Numbered from the stretch's first letter, positions 1 to 8,472 are shown. The stretch is DNA of 64,000 bases from Micromonospora profundi (GCF_011927785.1 NZ_JAATJK010000001.1:3691001-3755000), one strand, 5' to 3'. Made by a program: numbers and translations. The notes: generated by a model not told the origin, from the sequence alone.

Positions 1-139
1 CCTCGGCGATCTTGGCCTGCTCGGCGTTGACCACGTCCATGATCACGCCACCCTTGAGCATCTCGGCCATGCCGCGCTTCACGCGGGCCGTGCCGACGAC
101 GGGGGCGCTACCGGTGGTCGAGGCGGTGGTGTCGGACAC
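1..139 (-). CDS. pdxS: Pyridoxal 5'-phosphate synthase PdxS, N-terminal part (runs off the window)
   Basis: PdxS is the synthase subunit of the deoxyxylulose-independent vitamin B6 pathway; with the glutaminase PdxT it builds PLP from ribose 5-phosphate, glyceraldehyde 3-phosphate and glutamine-derived ammonia. Only the first 46 codons are present. After a short variable head they read [20 protein letters not shown], the highly conserved PdxS N-terminus, including the Asp of the first beta strand. The GTG start is at 139, preceded by AAGGAGCG at good spacing. The lysines that form the substrate adducts lie outside the window. The gene sits downstream of the PIM lipid genes on the same strand, as in mycobacteria. 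Confidence 0.93.
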   Translation of the reverse strand, partial: MSDTTASTTGSAPVVGTARVKRGMAEMLKGGVIMDVVNAEQAKIAE

Positions 140-282
140 GGGTGATCGCTCCTTGGACGGGCTGTGGGAGGTGGCAGCGAAATGCTACGTCCGGTTCAAC
201 GCCGCTCCGACAGCCAATCCGACCCCCGGTGGCCTGCCCTGTGGCCCTCGTCACCGGCCCGGGACGGCGGCTCCGTGGCCGG

Positions 283-786
283 TCAGTTCGCGGGGGCGTC
301 CGCCGGCACCACGAGCGTCGGATCATCGATGTCGAAGTAGCGCGGCCAATCCCGACCCCGCCCCATCCGCAACAACCGCACCAGCGGCCTGCTGCGCGCC
401 GACCGCGCGTCCCGCACCAGATCGGTGTGCACCTGCCGGGACAACGCCAGCCGCCGGCTCGCCGCGATCACCGCCGTGCAGTCCGGGTCCGCCGGGTCCA
501 ACTCCACCGACCGCAACTGCCGGGTCAGGTCGTTCTCCGCGGCCTCCCGCTCCTCGGGCGCCGCGTCCAACGCGATCCGCGCCGCCGCGTACAACTCCAC
601 GCCGAAACGCCGCTCCGCCAGCACGGCGGCCGCCGCCGCCCGCCGCAACAGGTGGGCGTCCAGGGCCCGCGCCGCAAGCTCCGCGCGGCCCTGCAGCCGC
701 TCGACCCGGCCGGCGGTCCAGATGAGGTACGCCGCGACCAGCCCCACGACCACACTCGCGGCCACCACCCACCACATGTGCGGCAT
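283..786 (-). CDS. LemA-like membrane-anchored protein
   Basis: A 167-residue protein with one N-terminal membrane segment (about residues 5-23) followed by a basic, strongly helical, alanine-rich region. The layout (one anchor and then a long helix with repeated Arg/Glu/Ala) resembles LemA-type proteins, but I cannot point to a diagnostic motif, so the function is unknown. It lies between pimA and pdxS on the same strand, 81 bp from the pimA stop, so it may belong to the lipid operon. A second in-frame ATG at 777 is a possible start. Confidence 0.75.
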   Translation of the reverse strand: MPHMWWVVAASVVVGLVAAYLIWTAGRVERLQGRAELAARALDAHLLRRAAAAAVLAERRFGVELYAAARIALDAAPEEREAAENDLTRQLRSVELDPADPDCTAVIAASRRLALSRQVHTDLVRDARSARSRPLVRLLRMGRGRDWPRYFDIDDPTLVVPADAPAN

Positions 787-867
787 CGTAGTGCTGCTCC
801 GTTTCTCCGACTGTGCGCGTCCTCGCCGGTCACCCTGTCACCAGCAGCCGCCGTCCGTCACATCGGC

Positions 868-2028
868 TCAGCCCAGCCCCACCCATTCCTGGTCGATGAC
901 CCGCCCGTCGGTCGCCTCGATCGCCGCTGCGTATACCTCCAGAACACGACGAGCAACCACCGGCCAGTCGAAATTCGCCACCACCTGATCACCGCAGGCG
1001 CTCAGCACGGCCCGCCCGTCCGGATCGTCAAGCAACTCGGCCAGGGCGTCGCGCAGCCCCACCGCGTCCCCCGTCGGAAAGAGCCGCCCCGCCCGCCCAC
1101 CGTCGAGCACCCGGCGGAACGCGTCCAGATCGCTCGCCACCACGGTGGTGCCCGCAGCCAGCGCCTCGGTCAGGATCATCCCGAACGACTCGCCACCCGT
1201 GTTCGGCGCCACATACAGGTGCACACTGCGCAGCATCCGCGCCTTGTCCGACTCCGAGACCAACCCCAGGAAGGTCACCCGGTCATGCAACGCGGCCGGA
1301 AACTGGTCAAACAGGTCATCGGGATCACCCGGGCCGGCGACCAGCAGCCGCAACCCCGGCCGGGACTCGGCCAACGACACGAAAGCGTCCCGCAGCACCG
1401 GGAACCCCTTGCGCGCCTCGGTGAAGCGGCCCAGAAAACCCAACGTGCCCCCGGAGCCCACACCGCACTCCCCCGGCCAGCCGGGCAGCGGCTCGACGTC
1501 GGCGAACTTCGCCACCGCCACCCCGTTGGGAATCTCCACAGCGCCGCCGTCCATGTGCTCCACCTGGACCTTGCGGGCCAACGCGCTCACCGCGATCCGG
1601 GCGGTGATCCGCTCCAACACGATCTGCAACACGCCCTGCGCGGCGGCCAGCACCCGCGAACGTGTCATCGCCGTGTGGAACGTGGCCACCACCGGGCCAC
1701 GGGCGGACAACACCGCCAACAGCGAGAGGCTCAACGTGAGCGGCTCGTGCACGTGCAGCACGTCGAAATCACCGTTGGTGAGCCACCGCCGGACCCGAGC
1801 CGTGGAAACCGGGCCGAACGCGATCCGGGCCACCGACCCGTTGTACGGCAGAGGCACCGCCCGACCGGCCGACACCACGTACTCCGGCAGCGCAGAATCC
1901 TCATCGGCCGGCGCGAGCACACTGACCTCGTGCCCCAGGGCGATCAACGCCTCCGCGAGGTCGACGACGTGGTTCTGCACCCCGCCAGGAACATCGAAGG
2001 AGTACGGGCAGACGATGCCGATCCGCAT
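868..2028 (-). CDS. pimA: Phosphatidylinositol alpha-mannosyltransferase PimA
   Basis: PimA transfers the first mannose from GDP-mannose to the 2-position of phosphatidyl-myo-inositol at the inner face of the membrane, starting PIM/lipomannan synthesis. The 386 residues match the usual length. It is a GT-B, GT4-family enzyme: the N-terminal domain opens with GIVCPYSFDVPGGVQNHV, with the Gly-Gly loop of this family, and the C-terminal domain carries the GGESFGMILTEALAAG nucleotide-sugar site with its E-x7-E pattern. Its neighbours, an acyltransferase and a PI-phosphate synthase, catalyse the flanking steps, which makes the specific assignment strong. No clear Shine-Dalgarno precedes ATG 2028. 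Confidence 0.93.
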   Translation of the reverse strand: MRIGIVCPYSFDVPGGVQNHVVDLAEALIALGHEVSVLAPADEDSALPEYVVSAGRAVPLPYNGSVARIAFGPVSTARVRRWLTNGDFDVLHVHEPLTLSLSLLAVLSARGPVVATFHTAMTRSRVLAAAQGVLQIVLERITARIAVSALARKVQVEHMDGGAVEIPNGVAVAKFADVEPLPGWPGECGVGSGGTLGFLGRFTEARKGFPVLRDAFVSLAESRPGLRLLVAGPGDPDDLFDQFPAALHDRVTFLGLVSESDKARMLRSVHLYVAPNTGGESFGMILTEALAAGTTVVASDLDAFRRVLDGGRAGRLFPTGDAVGLRDALAELLDDPDGRAVLSACGDQVVANFDWPVVARRVLEVYAAAIEATDGRVIDQEWVGLG

Positions 2029-2102
2029 ACGTCAGCGCCCCTCGTCCACGACCGCGGGGCTCCGCTGCGCTGCACTCCTCGCGCGCACCGAGCCCACCCC
2101 CT

Positions 2103-3032
2103 TCAGGACCGACCCGAGGCCGGTGCGGACGTTGCCGCGTCGCCCGACCCTCGCTGGTCCAGCCACATCCGCTGCAACATGTGCCAGTCTTGCGGATTGT
2201 CGGCGATACCCGCCGCCAGACGGTCGGCGATCATCTGGGTCAGCGACCGTACCCGCTGGTCAAGCGGACCCACCTCGGGCCCCGGCACCGGCAGCGGCCC
2301 GGCAAGCGACGCGCACGCGGCGTCCGGTTCGTACCACATCGAGGCCACGTAGAGCGGCGCACCGGTGTGCAGCGCGAGCAGCGCCGGCCCCGCCGGCATG
2401 CGCGTCTTCGCGCCGAAGAAATCCACCTCCACGCCCCGGGCCGACAGGTCACGGTCGGCCAGCAGCGGCACCACGGCACCCGCGCGCACGCGGTCCAGCA
2501 GCACGTCGAACGCCGGACGCGGCCCACCGTGGGTCGGCAGGATCTCCATCCCGAGGCCCTTCCGGAAGGCGATGAACCGCTCGTACACCCCCTCCGGCTT
2601 GAGCCGTTCCATGACGGTGGTGATCGGCCAACCGGTTGCCGCGACCCAGGCGCCCGCCGCGTCCCAGTTGCCGGCGTGCGGCAGGGCCACCACCGCACCC
2701 CGGCCTGCGGCGACGTCCGCGGCCAGCAGCTCCGCACCGTCGAGGCGGAAGCCACCCAGGATCTGCTCCCGGCTCAACGAGGGCAGCCGGAACGCCTCCA
2801 TCCAGTACCTGGCGTACGAGCGCAGACCGCTCTTGACCAGGTCGTCCAGCTCGACCTCGGACATCTCCGGGCCGACCACCCGGCGCAGGTTCGCGCGCAG
2901 TCGGGACGTACCCCCGCCGGCCCTGCGGTACGCGCGGTCCGCGCCCGCCTGGAACGCCGCGGCCACCACCGGCCGGGGCAGCGCGCGGGCCAGCCGCCAG
3001 CCGGCGACGTACCCCAGCTCGGTCAGGTTCAC
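2103..3032 (-). CDS. Phosphatidylinositol mannoside acyltransferase (PatA type)
   Basis: This enzyme acylates the mannose of PIM1/PIM2. It belongs to the LpxL/HtrB family: at about residues 115-125 it has LPHAGNWDAAG, the H-x4-D catalytic motif, and further on the conserved VPLLADRDLS segment. At 309 residues it is close to mycobacterial PatA. The start is GTG 3032. It sits between pgsA and pimA on the same strand with gaps of 64 and 74 bp, so all three are probably co-transcribed. Confidence 0.9.
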   Translation of the reverse strand: MNLTELGYVAGWRLARALPRPVVAAAFQAGADRAYRRAGGGTSRLRANLRRVVGPEMSEVELDDLVKSGLRSYARYWMEAFRLPSLSREQILGGFRLDGAELLAADVAAGRGAVVALPHAGNWDAAGAWVAATGWPITTVMERLKPEGVYERFIAFRKGLGMEILPTHGGPRPAFDVLLDRVRAGAVVPLLADRDLSARGVEVDFFGAKTRMPAGPALLALHTGAPLYVASMWYEPDAACASLAGPLPVPGPEVGPLDQRVRSLTQMIADRLAAGIADNPQDWHMLQRMWLDQRGSGDAATSAPASGRS

Positions 3033-3096
3033 GCGGCCCGGCCGCCGGTCGTGTGGCGCGGCGCAGGCAGCGCGCGACCCGAGCGCGCCACGGCGC

Positions 3097-3726
3097 TCAC
3101 GCCTGGCCGTCCGGCTGGAGCTGCTGGGCCTGCCGGTAGACGTGCGCCACCCGCTGGCCCACCGTGAAGATCGAGACGGCGGCGAGCAGCCAGAGCGCGA
3201 TCTCCAGCGCCGGCTTGACGTTCAGGCCGGTGAGGATGCCGCCGACGCCGACGATGAGCAGCCGTTCGGTGCGCTCGGCGATGCCCACGTTGCAGGTCAT
3301 CCCGAGCCCTTCGGCGCGGGCCTTCACGTAGGAGACCAGAGCGCCGGCGGCCAGGCAGAGCAGCGCGGCGGCCACCCCGGAATGGTTGCCCTGGGTGGCC
3401 AGCCAGTACGCGACAGCGCCGAAGACGGCACTGTCAGCGACCCGGTCCATGCTCGAGTCGAGGAACGCCCCGAACCTGGTGGAACCGCCGCTCATCCGGG
3501 CCATCGTCCCGTCGAGCAGGTCGGTGAGCGCGAAAAAGGTGACGATCAACGCGCCCGCGACCAGGTGGCCGCGGGCACCGAAGCCGAGCGCGCCGACGAG
3601 CACACCAACGGTGCCCGCGACGGTGACGGCATTGGGGGTGACGCCCGCGCGCAGCAGGGCGCGGGCGATCGGCTCTACGACGCGGGTCATCCCCGCGCGG
3701 GCCGACACTTGGAAGATCTTCGCCAT
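3097..3726 (-). CDS. pgsA: CDP-alcohol phosphatidyltransferase, phosphatidylinositol phosphate synthase
   Basis: The enzyme condenses CDP-diacylglycerol with inositol 1-phosphate to phosphatidylinositol phosphate, the precursor of PI and the PIMs. The family signature D-G-x2-A-R-x8-G-x3-D-x3-D is intact as DGTMARMSGGSTRFGAFLD followed by SSMD. About six membrane helices are visible in 209 residues, the usual length. It is the first gene of the pgsA-acyltransferase-pimA run, and EF-G2 is transcribed away from it on the other strand, so their promoters share 3727-3975. The PI-phosphate specificity comes from the gene context. Confidence 0.92.
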   Translation of the reverse strand: MAKIFQVSARAGMTRVVEPIARALLRAGVTPNAVTVAGTVGVLVGALGFGARGHLVAGALIVTFFALTDLLDGTMARMSGGSTRFGAFLDSSMDRVADSAVFGAVAYWLATQGNHSGVAAALLCLAAGALVSYVKARAEGLGMTCNVGIAERTERLLIVGVGGILTGLNVKPALEIALWLLAAVSIFTVGQRVAHVYRQAQQLQPDGQA

Positions 3727-3975
3727 GGCGGTCCCACGATAACGGTCCGTCCATCTCCGGCGATACGGCCCGCCCCTCCGACCCGCCGGGGCAGGCTTGT
3801 GCGTGTCCGGCGACAGGTGTGAGATCGAGCCGGGAGGTGAGCCAGCTCACCCGCCCGCCCGTCCCGTTCCCGCTGTGCAGCAGACCACCGGAGGATATCG
3901 CCGCGCACTCGCCCCGGGCCGCTTCCCGTCGCGCGGCGGTCGCCACCCACCACCGGCTGAGGGAGGTGCGCCCCC

Positions 3976-6132
3976 ATGGCGCAGAAGAGTCACGAGAAGG
4001 GTCCCACCGGCGGCGTGCCGGCGGTGACCGCGCCCGACCGGGTTCGCAACGTGGTGCTCGTCGGGCACTCCGGAGCGGGCAAGACGACACTCGTCGAGGC
4101 CCTGCTCGCAGCGACCGGCACGATCGGCCGGGCCGGCAGCGTGGTCGACGGCACCACCGTCGGCGACCACGATCCGGCAGCCGTACGCCAGCAGCGCTCG
4201 GTGAGCCTGTCCTGCGCGCCGCTGCTGCACAACGGCATCAAGGTCAACCTCCTGGACACCCCCGGGTACGCCGACTTCGTCGGTGAGCTGCGCGCCGGCC
4301 TGCGGGCCGCCGACGCCGCGATCTTCGTCGTCTCGGCGGCCGGCGGGATGGACGCGGCCACGGTGGCGCTGTGGGAGGAGTGCGCGGCGGTCGACATGCC
4401 GCGCGCGGTCGCGGTGGCCCGGCTGGACCAGCCGCGCGCCGACTTCGACGAGGCCGTGGCGCTGTGCCAGCGTCTCTTCGGCGACAACGTGATGCCCCTC
4501 TACCTGCCGATGCTCGGCGACGACGGTGTCTCCACCGAGGGCCTGCTCGGTCTGATCACCCGCCGGGTATTCGACTACACCGCCGGGCTCCCCGCTGACG
4601 TGCGTGACCCGGACCCGCAGCACCAGCCCGCCATCGACGAGTCCCGCAACGAGCTGATCGAAGGGATCATCGCCGAGAGCGAGGACGAGACGCTCATGGA
4701 CCGCTACCTCGACGGCGAGGAGATCGACACCGCGGTACTGATCGACGACCTGGAGAAGGCTGTCGCCCGGGGCCACTTCTACCCGGTGGTGCCCGTCTGC
4801 GCCGCGACCGGCGTCGGCCTCGACGCGCTACTTGAGGTGCTGACCGCCGCGTTTCCGTCGCCCCTGGAGCACGAGCTGCCCGCAGTGACAGGCGTGGACG
4901 GCTCACCCCGCCCGCCGCTGACCTGCGACCCGGACGGGCCGCTCGTCGCCGAGGTGGTCAAGACCACCGTGGACCGGCACGTCGGCCGCGTCTCCCTGGT
5001 CCGGGTCTTCTCCGGAACGCTGCGCCCCGACCTGACGATGCACGTCTCCGGGCACGGCATGGCCGAACGCGGGCACCCCGACCACGACGCCGACGAGCGC
5101 GTCGGACACATCTACACCCCGCTGGGCGCCACCCTGCGGGAGGTGCCGCTCTGCGTCGCCGGTGACCTCTGCGCCATCACCAAGTCGGGAAGCGCCGAAA
5201 CCGGCGACACCATCTCGGCCAAGGACGACCCGCTGCTGATCGCACCCTGGGAGATGCCCGAACCACTGCTGCCGGTGGCGATCGTCGCCCGCAGCCGCGC
5301 CGACGAGGACGCGCTGGCCCGCAACCTGGCCCGGCTCGTCGCCGGCGACCCCACCCTGCGGCTGGAGCGCAACCCGGAAACCCACCAACTGGTGCTGTGG
5401 TGCATGGGCGAGGCGCACGCCGACGTGGTGCTCGACCGGCTGCGCGCCGGTGGCGTCGAACTGGACACCGAACCCGTCAAGGTGTCGCTGCGCGAGACGC
5501 TCACCGTGCCGGCGAAGGGACACGGCCGGCACGTCAAGCAGTCCGGCGGCCACGGCCAGTACGCGGTCTGCGACATCGAGGTCGAGCCGCTGCCGCGCGG
5601 CGCAGGCTTCGAGTTCGTCGACCGGATTGTCGGCGGCGCCGTGCCGCACAACTACATCCCGTCCGTGGAGAAGGGCGTACGCACCCAACTGGAGCGCGGC
5701 CTGGTCGCCGGCCACCCGGTCGTGGACCTGCGGGTGACCCTCGTCGACGGCAAGGCCCACAGCGTCGACTCGTCCGACGCGGCCTTCCAGACCGCCGGCG
5801 CCCTGGCCCTGCGCGACGCCGCCGAACGCGGCCAACCAGCACTGCTCGAACCCATCGACGAGGTACGCATCCGAGTGCCCGACGGTTCCGTGGGCACCGT
5901 CATGGGCGACCTGTCCAGCAGGCGCGGCCGGGTGCTCGGCACCGAACCGGACCCCGAGGTCGAGGGCCGCACCCTGATCAGGGCCGAGGTGCCCGCCACC
6001 GAACTGCTCCGGTACGCCGTCGAGCTGCGCTCCCTGACCGCCGGCACCGGCACGTTCCGCCGCCACTTCGTTCGTCACGACCCCATGCCAACCCACCTGG
6101 CCGACCAAACCCGCAAAGAGCAAACCCCGTAG
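3976..6132 (+). CDS. Elongation factor G-like protein (EF-G2 / FusA2 family)
   Basis: A 718-residue translational GTPase with EF-G domain order. The P-loop is GHSGAGKTTL (about residues 31-40) and G3 is DTPGYADF. The canonical G4 NKxD is replaced by ARLD, as in other actinobacterial EF-G2 paralogues, which suggests altered guanine recognition. The C-terminal half keeps domain IV/V features, including GGHGQYAV and the terminal beta-alpha-beta fold. This family is a second EF-G copy, separate from the fusA of the str operon; its job is not settled. GGGAGGTG lies a good distance before ATG 3976. Nothing downstream for 640 bp suggests a single-gene unit. Confidence 0.88.
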   Translation: MAQKSHEKGPTGGVPAVTAPDRVRNVVLVGHSGAGKTTLVEALLAATGTIGRAGSVVDGTTVGDHDPAAVRQQRSVSLSCAPLLHNGIKVNLLDTPGYADFVGELRAGLRAADAAIFVVSAAGGMDAATVALWEECAAVDMPRAVAVARLDQPRADFDEAVALCQRLFGDNVMPLYLPMLGDDGVSTEGLLGLITRRVFDYTAGLPADVRDPDPQHQPAIDESRNELIEGIIAESEDETLMDRYLDGEEIDTAVLIDDLEKAVARGHFYPVVPVCAATGVGLDALLEVLTAAFPSPLEHELPAVTGVDGSPRPPLTCDPDGPLVAEVVKTTVDRHVGRVSLVRVFSGTLRPDLTMHVSGHGMAERGHPDHDADERVGHIYTPLGATLREVPLCVAGDLCAITKSGSAETGDTISAKDDPLLIAPWEMPEPLLPVAIVARSRADEDALARNLARLVAGDPTLRLERNPETHQLVLWCMGEAHADVVLDRLRAGGVELDTEPVKVSLRETLTVPAKGHGRHVKQSGGHGQYAVCDIEVEPLPRGAGFEFVDRIVGGAVPHNYIPSVEKGVRTQLERGLVAGHPVVDLRVTLVDGKAHSVDSSDAAFQTAGALALRDAAERGQPALLEPIDEVRIRVPDGSVGTVMGDLSSRRGRVLGTEPDPEVEGRTLIRAEVPATELLRYAVELRSLTAGTGTFRRHFVRHDPMPTHLADQTRKEQTP

Positions 6133-6261
6133 TACGCCAGTCCAGCCCTCTGCCGGGCTGGACTCCACCGCGACTGCCCTGACCGGCAGGTCCCACCGAC
6201 TCGGGCCCTGCGGCCTCGCCCTGCCCTGCCCCGCCCCGCCGAGCCCTGCCGAGCCCTGCCC

Positions 6262-6337
6262 CGCCGATCTTGCAGTTGCTGTCGCGGAAATGTCGCTGTT
6301 GCGGGCATTAGTCGCGGCAGGAAGTGCAAGATCGGCG
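6262..6337. repeat. Imperfect palindrome with cgccgatcttgca arms
   Basis: The 13 bp outer arms, 6262-6274 and 6325-6337, are exact reverse complements. Inside them a second, imperfect pairing (ctgtcgcg with cgcggcag around 6279-6320) extends the fold into a long hairpin. There is no T-tract, so it is not a classical terminator, although it could end transcription from EF-G2. It looks like a palindromic repeat element of the REP type. Confidence 0.7.
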
Positions 6338-6386
6338 AGTGCGCCGGCCCGGGAGCGGGGCGCGGGGGTGAAGGCTCGCGTCACCC

Positions 6387-6464
6387 CGTCGATCATGGAG
6401 TTGTGGTGGGCGGAAACAGCTATTTCCACCTGCTTTGTGAGGCACCACAACTCCATGATCGACG
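6387..6464. repeat. Perfect 22 bp inverted repeat with 34 bp loop
   Basis: The arms 6387-6408 and 6443-6464 are exact reverse complements over 22 bp, with core gatcatggagttgtggt. The loop contains a further short pairing, ggaaa with tttcc. The sequence is notably less GC-rich than its surroundings. From familiarity with this genus I suspect a dispersed intergenic repeat, but only one copy is in the window. Confidence 0.8.
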
Positions 6465-6680
6465 CGGGCGGGGAGATGTTGCGCTGAGCGCCAGGCAGCG
6501 TGGCGACACGCGGGGGACGGCGGTGCGAGAACAACGGGGCGAGGACATCGCGCGAGGGCAGCGGGGACGGCTCAGGAGGACAGCGCGCCGGGGCGACACG
6601 CGGGCACCTCAACGCGAGGACAACGGGGCGGGGACGGCAGGCGAGGAGCGCAGCGCGGGGGCAACGGGGCGGGACTGCAG

Positions 6681-6720
6681 CGCGGAGGACAGGCACGGCG
6701 CGCGGAGGACAGGCACGGCG
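6681..6720. repeat. Two perfect tandem copies of a 20 bp unit
   Basis: The unit cgcggaggacaggcacggcg occurs back to back at 6681-6700 and 6701-6720, at the 3' end of the repetitive intergenic region. It has no visible coding role. Confidence 0.85.
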
Positions 6721-6771
6721 CGCGGGGCCGGGCGGAGGGCCGTGACTTGGCGCAGGTGAAGGGCGGGAGCT

Positions 6772-7830
6772 TTACGGGTGGGTGACTGGGTGGGTGGGAC
6801 GGGGCCAGTGGGGGCGGTCGGCGTCCCGGAGGGCGGCGGTGCGTAGGGCGGCGAGCTGCCGTTCCACCTCGACGAACACGTCCGGCGCCAGTGGACCACA
6901 CTGCAACGCGGCGGCGTTCTCCTCGACCTGGGCGACGGTACGGCAGCCAGGGATCGGAATGCTGCGCCCGCTGCGCGCCCAGATCCAGCCCAGCGCGCCC
7001 TGCGCGAGGGTGCGCCCGTCGGCGGTGAGCGCGGCACGGACCGCTCCCACCCGGCGCAGCCACTCCGGCGCGGGGCGTCCCCCACGGAACCACTCCAGCC
7101 AGCCGGGGGCCAGCCCACGTACGTCGTCGCGGGGCAGCGTGGAGGCCGCCGTGTACTTGCCGGTGAGCAGCCCCATCCCCAGTGGCCCCTGGTTGATGCT
7201 GGCCAGGTCGTACTTGTCGCAGACGGCGAGCAGCTCGGGGGCGTCGCGCAGCACCGACAGGTTGTGTTGCACCGCTGTGGCGCCGGGTGCGGTGTGCCCG
7301 AGCGCGGCAGCCCGGTCGGGTCGGTCGGTGCTCCACCCGTACGCCCGGATCAGGCCCTCGGCGACGAGGCTCTCGCAGGTGTCGATGAGCGCCTCCGCGC
7401 GGGGCACCGGAAGGTCGGCCAGGTGCAGCTGGTAGAGGTCGATCCGATCGGTGCCCAGCCGGCGCAGCGACTCGGTCACCGCCCGCCGCAGGTACGTCGG
7501 CGAAGCGTCCTCCCCGGTCGCCTGGCGGGCCGCCTCGTCGAAGGTGTAGCCCCACTTGGTGGCGATCACGGCTTCGTCGCGGCGGCCGGCGAGCGCCCGG
7601 CCGAGGATCCGCTCGCTGTGCCCGGCCCCGTACGTGTCGGCGGTGTCGAAGAGCGTCACGCCCAGGTCGAGGGCCCGGCGTACGGTCCGCACGGACTCGT
7701 CGTCGTCGACCGCGCCCCAGCCCAGCGGCTGGGTGCCCTCCGCCCAGGGGCCGCCGATCGCCCAGCACCCCATGCCGAGGGCGCTGACCTCGATGCCGCT
7801 GCGCCCCAACGTCCGTGTCGTGACTGCCAT
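6772..7830 (-). CDS. Aldo/keto reductase
   Basis: An NADPH-dependent oxidoreductase of the AKR superfamily with a TIM-barrel fold, 352 residues. The N-terminus LGRSGIEVSALGMGCW is typical. The catalytic tetrad can be traced: Asp and Tyr in DTADTYGAGHSE, Lys in ATKWGY, and His in LYQLHLADLP. The cofactor segment IPIPGCRTVAQVEENA is near the C-terminus. The substrate is unknown. It is a single gene, convergent with EF-G2. The ATG at 7830 has only a weak ribosome binding site. The C-terminal tail after the barrel is Pro/Thr/His-rich. Confidence 0.9.
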   Translation of the reverse strand: MAVTTRTLGRSGIEVSALGMGCWAIGGPWAEGTQPLGWGAVDDDESVRTVRRALDLGVTLFDTADTYGAGHSERILGRALAGRRDEAVIATKWGYTFDEAARQATGEDASPTYLRRAVTESLRRLGTDRIDLYQLHLADLPVPRAEALIDTCESLVAEGLIRAYGWSTDRPDRAAALGHTAPGATAVQHNLSVLRDAPELLAVCDKYDLASINQGPLGMGLLTGKYTAASTLPRDDVRGLAPGWLEWFRGGRPAPEWLRRVGAVRAALTADGRTLAQGALGWIWARSGRSIPIPGCRTVAQVEENAAALQCGPLAPDVFVEVERQLAALRTAALRDADRPHWPRPTHPVTHP

Positions 7831-7928
7831 CGACAGATCGTGCCACCTCGGCCGGGTCGAGGCGTAGCGCTCCCCGTGCTACGCCTGCGTGACGGCGGGG
7901 ATCGGCGCGGTACGGCATGATCGGCGGA

Positions 7929-8411
7929 ATGCGACGGCTGGGCGTGGACATCGGCGGCGTACTCATCGAACCGGCCGACGAGGACGCCGACACGTCCTTC
8001 TTCGGCGCGAACTATCTGCGTACGCCCGCTGTGGACGGGGCGTTCGACGCGCTCGCGGCGCTCGGGCCGACGTTCGACGAGGTGCACCTGGTATCCAAGT
8101 GCGGCGCTACCACCGAGCAGCGGACCCGCGATTGGCTGGCCCATCATGGCTTCCCGGCCCGCACCGGGATCCCCGTCGACCGGGTGCACTTCTGCCGGAC
8201 CCGGCCGGCCAAGGCGCCGATCGCGCAGCGGCTCGGGCTCACCCACTTCGTGGACGACCGGTTGGAGGTGCTCGGCTACCTCGAATCGGTGCCGCACCGC
8301 TACCTGTTCCGGCCCCGTCCGGCGGAGGTCGACGCCCACGCGGCGCTGCTCCCCCTCGTACACCAGGTGCGGAGCTGGCCGGAGCTGACCGCCCTGCTGC
8401 GCGCCGACTAG
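7929..8411 (+). CDS. Small HAD-like protein of unknown substrate
   Basis: A 160-residue single-domain protein. It opens with LGVDIGGVLIEP, which aligns with HAD motif I, except that the acid/base Asp two residues after the nucleophile is Gly. LVSKCG fits motif II, the Lys of AKAPIAQR fits motif III, and THFVDDRLEVL fits the motif IV acidic pair. The missing second Asp argues against ordinary phosphatase activity, or for a non-hydrolytic role. ATG 7917, four codons upstream, is an alternative start. It is divergent from the aldo/keto reductase and convergent with the HIT gene. Confidence 0.75.
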   Translation: MRRLGVDIGGVLIEPADEDADTSFFGANYLRTPAVDGAFDALAALGPTFDEVHLVSKCGATTEQRTRDWLAHHGFPARTGIPVDRVHFCRTRPAKAPIAQRLGLTHFVDDRLEVLGYLESVPHRYLFRPRPAEVDAHAALLPLVHQVRSWPELTALLRAD

Positions 8412-8414
8412 CGC

Positions 8415-8439
8415 GACCGGCGCGGACGCCGCGCCGGTC
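8415..8439. terminator. Bidirectional hairpin between convergent genes
   Basis: An 11 bp perfect stem, 8415-8425 with 8429-8439, and a three-base loop lie directly behind the HAD-like stop and in front of the HIT gene stop. There is no T-run, as is usual in high-GC actinomycetes. Confidence 0.65.
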
Positions 8440-8472
8440 TGGCGCGGAACGCCACAACCCGCGCGGGGTACG

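Larger units (their letters stand above)
6133..6771. other. Longest intergenic stretch: hairpins and degenerate GC-rich repeats
   Basis: This 639 bp gap separates the EF-G2 stop from the stop of the convergent aldo/keto reductase. I see no credible gene. From left to right it holds a run of gccctgcc-like units (about 6213-6260), two long inverted repeats listed separately (6262-6337 and 6387-6464), and a repetitive stretch 6484-6730 in which acaacggggcg or a one-base variant recurs at 6531, 6620 and 6661. A perfect 20 bp tandem duplication occupies 6681-6700 and 6701-6720. Open frames across it have repeat-driven, arginine-rich translations and no ribosome binding site. Confidence 0.8.

Noticed and set aside
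142..2352. Long open frame on the plus strand across the LemA-like and pimA genes
   Set aside because: It is antisense to clearly homologous genes, its translation is rich in Arg/Pro/His as expected from a shadow of high-GC coding DNA, and there is no ribosome binding site.
6403..6759. Open frame on the plus strand within the repeat-rich gap
   Set aside because: Its start lies inside the hairpin repeat, the product is repeat-derived and Arg/Gly-rich, and no ribosome binding site is present.
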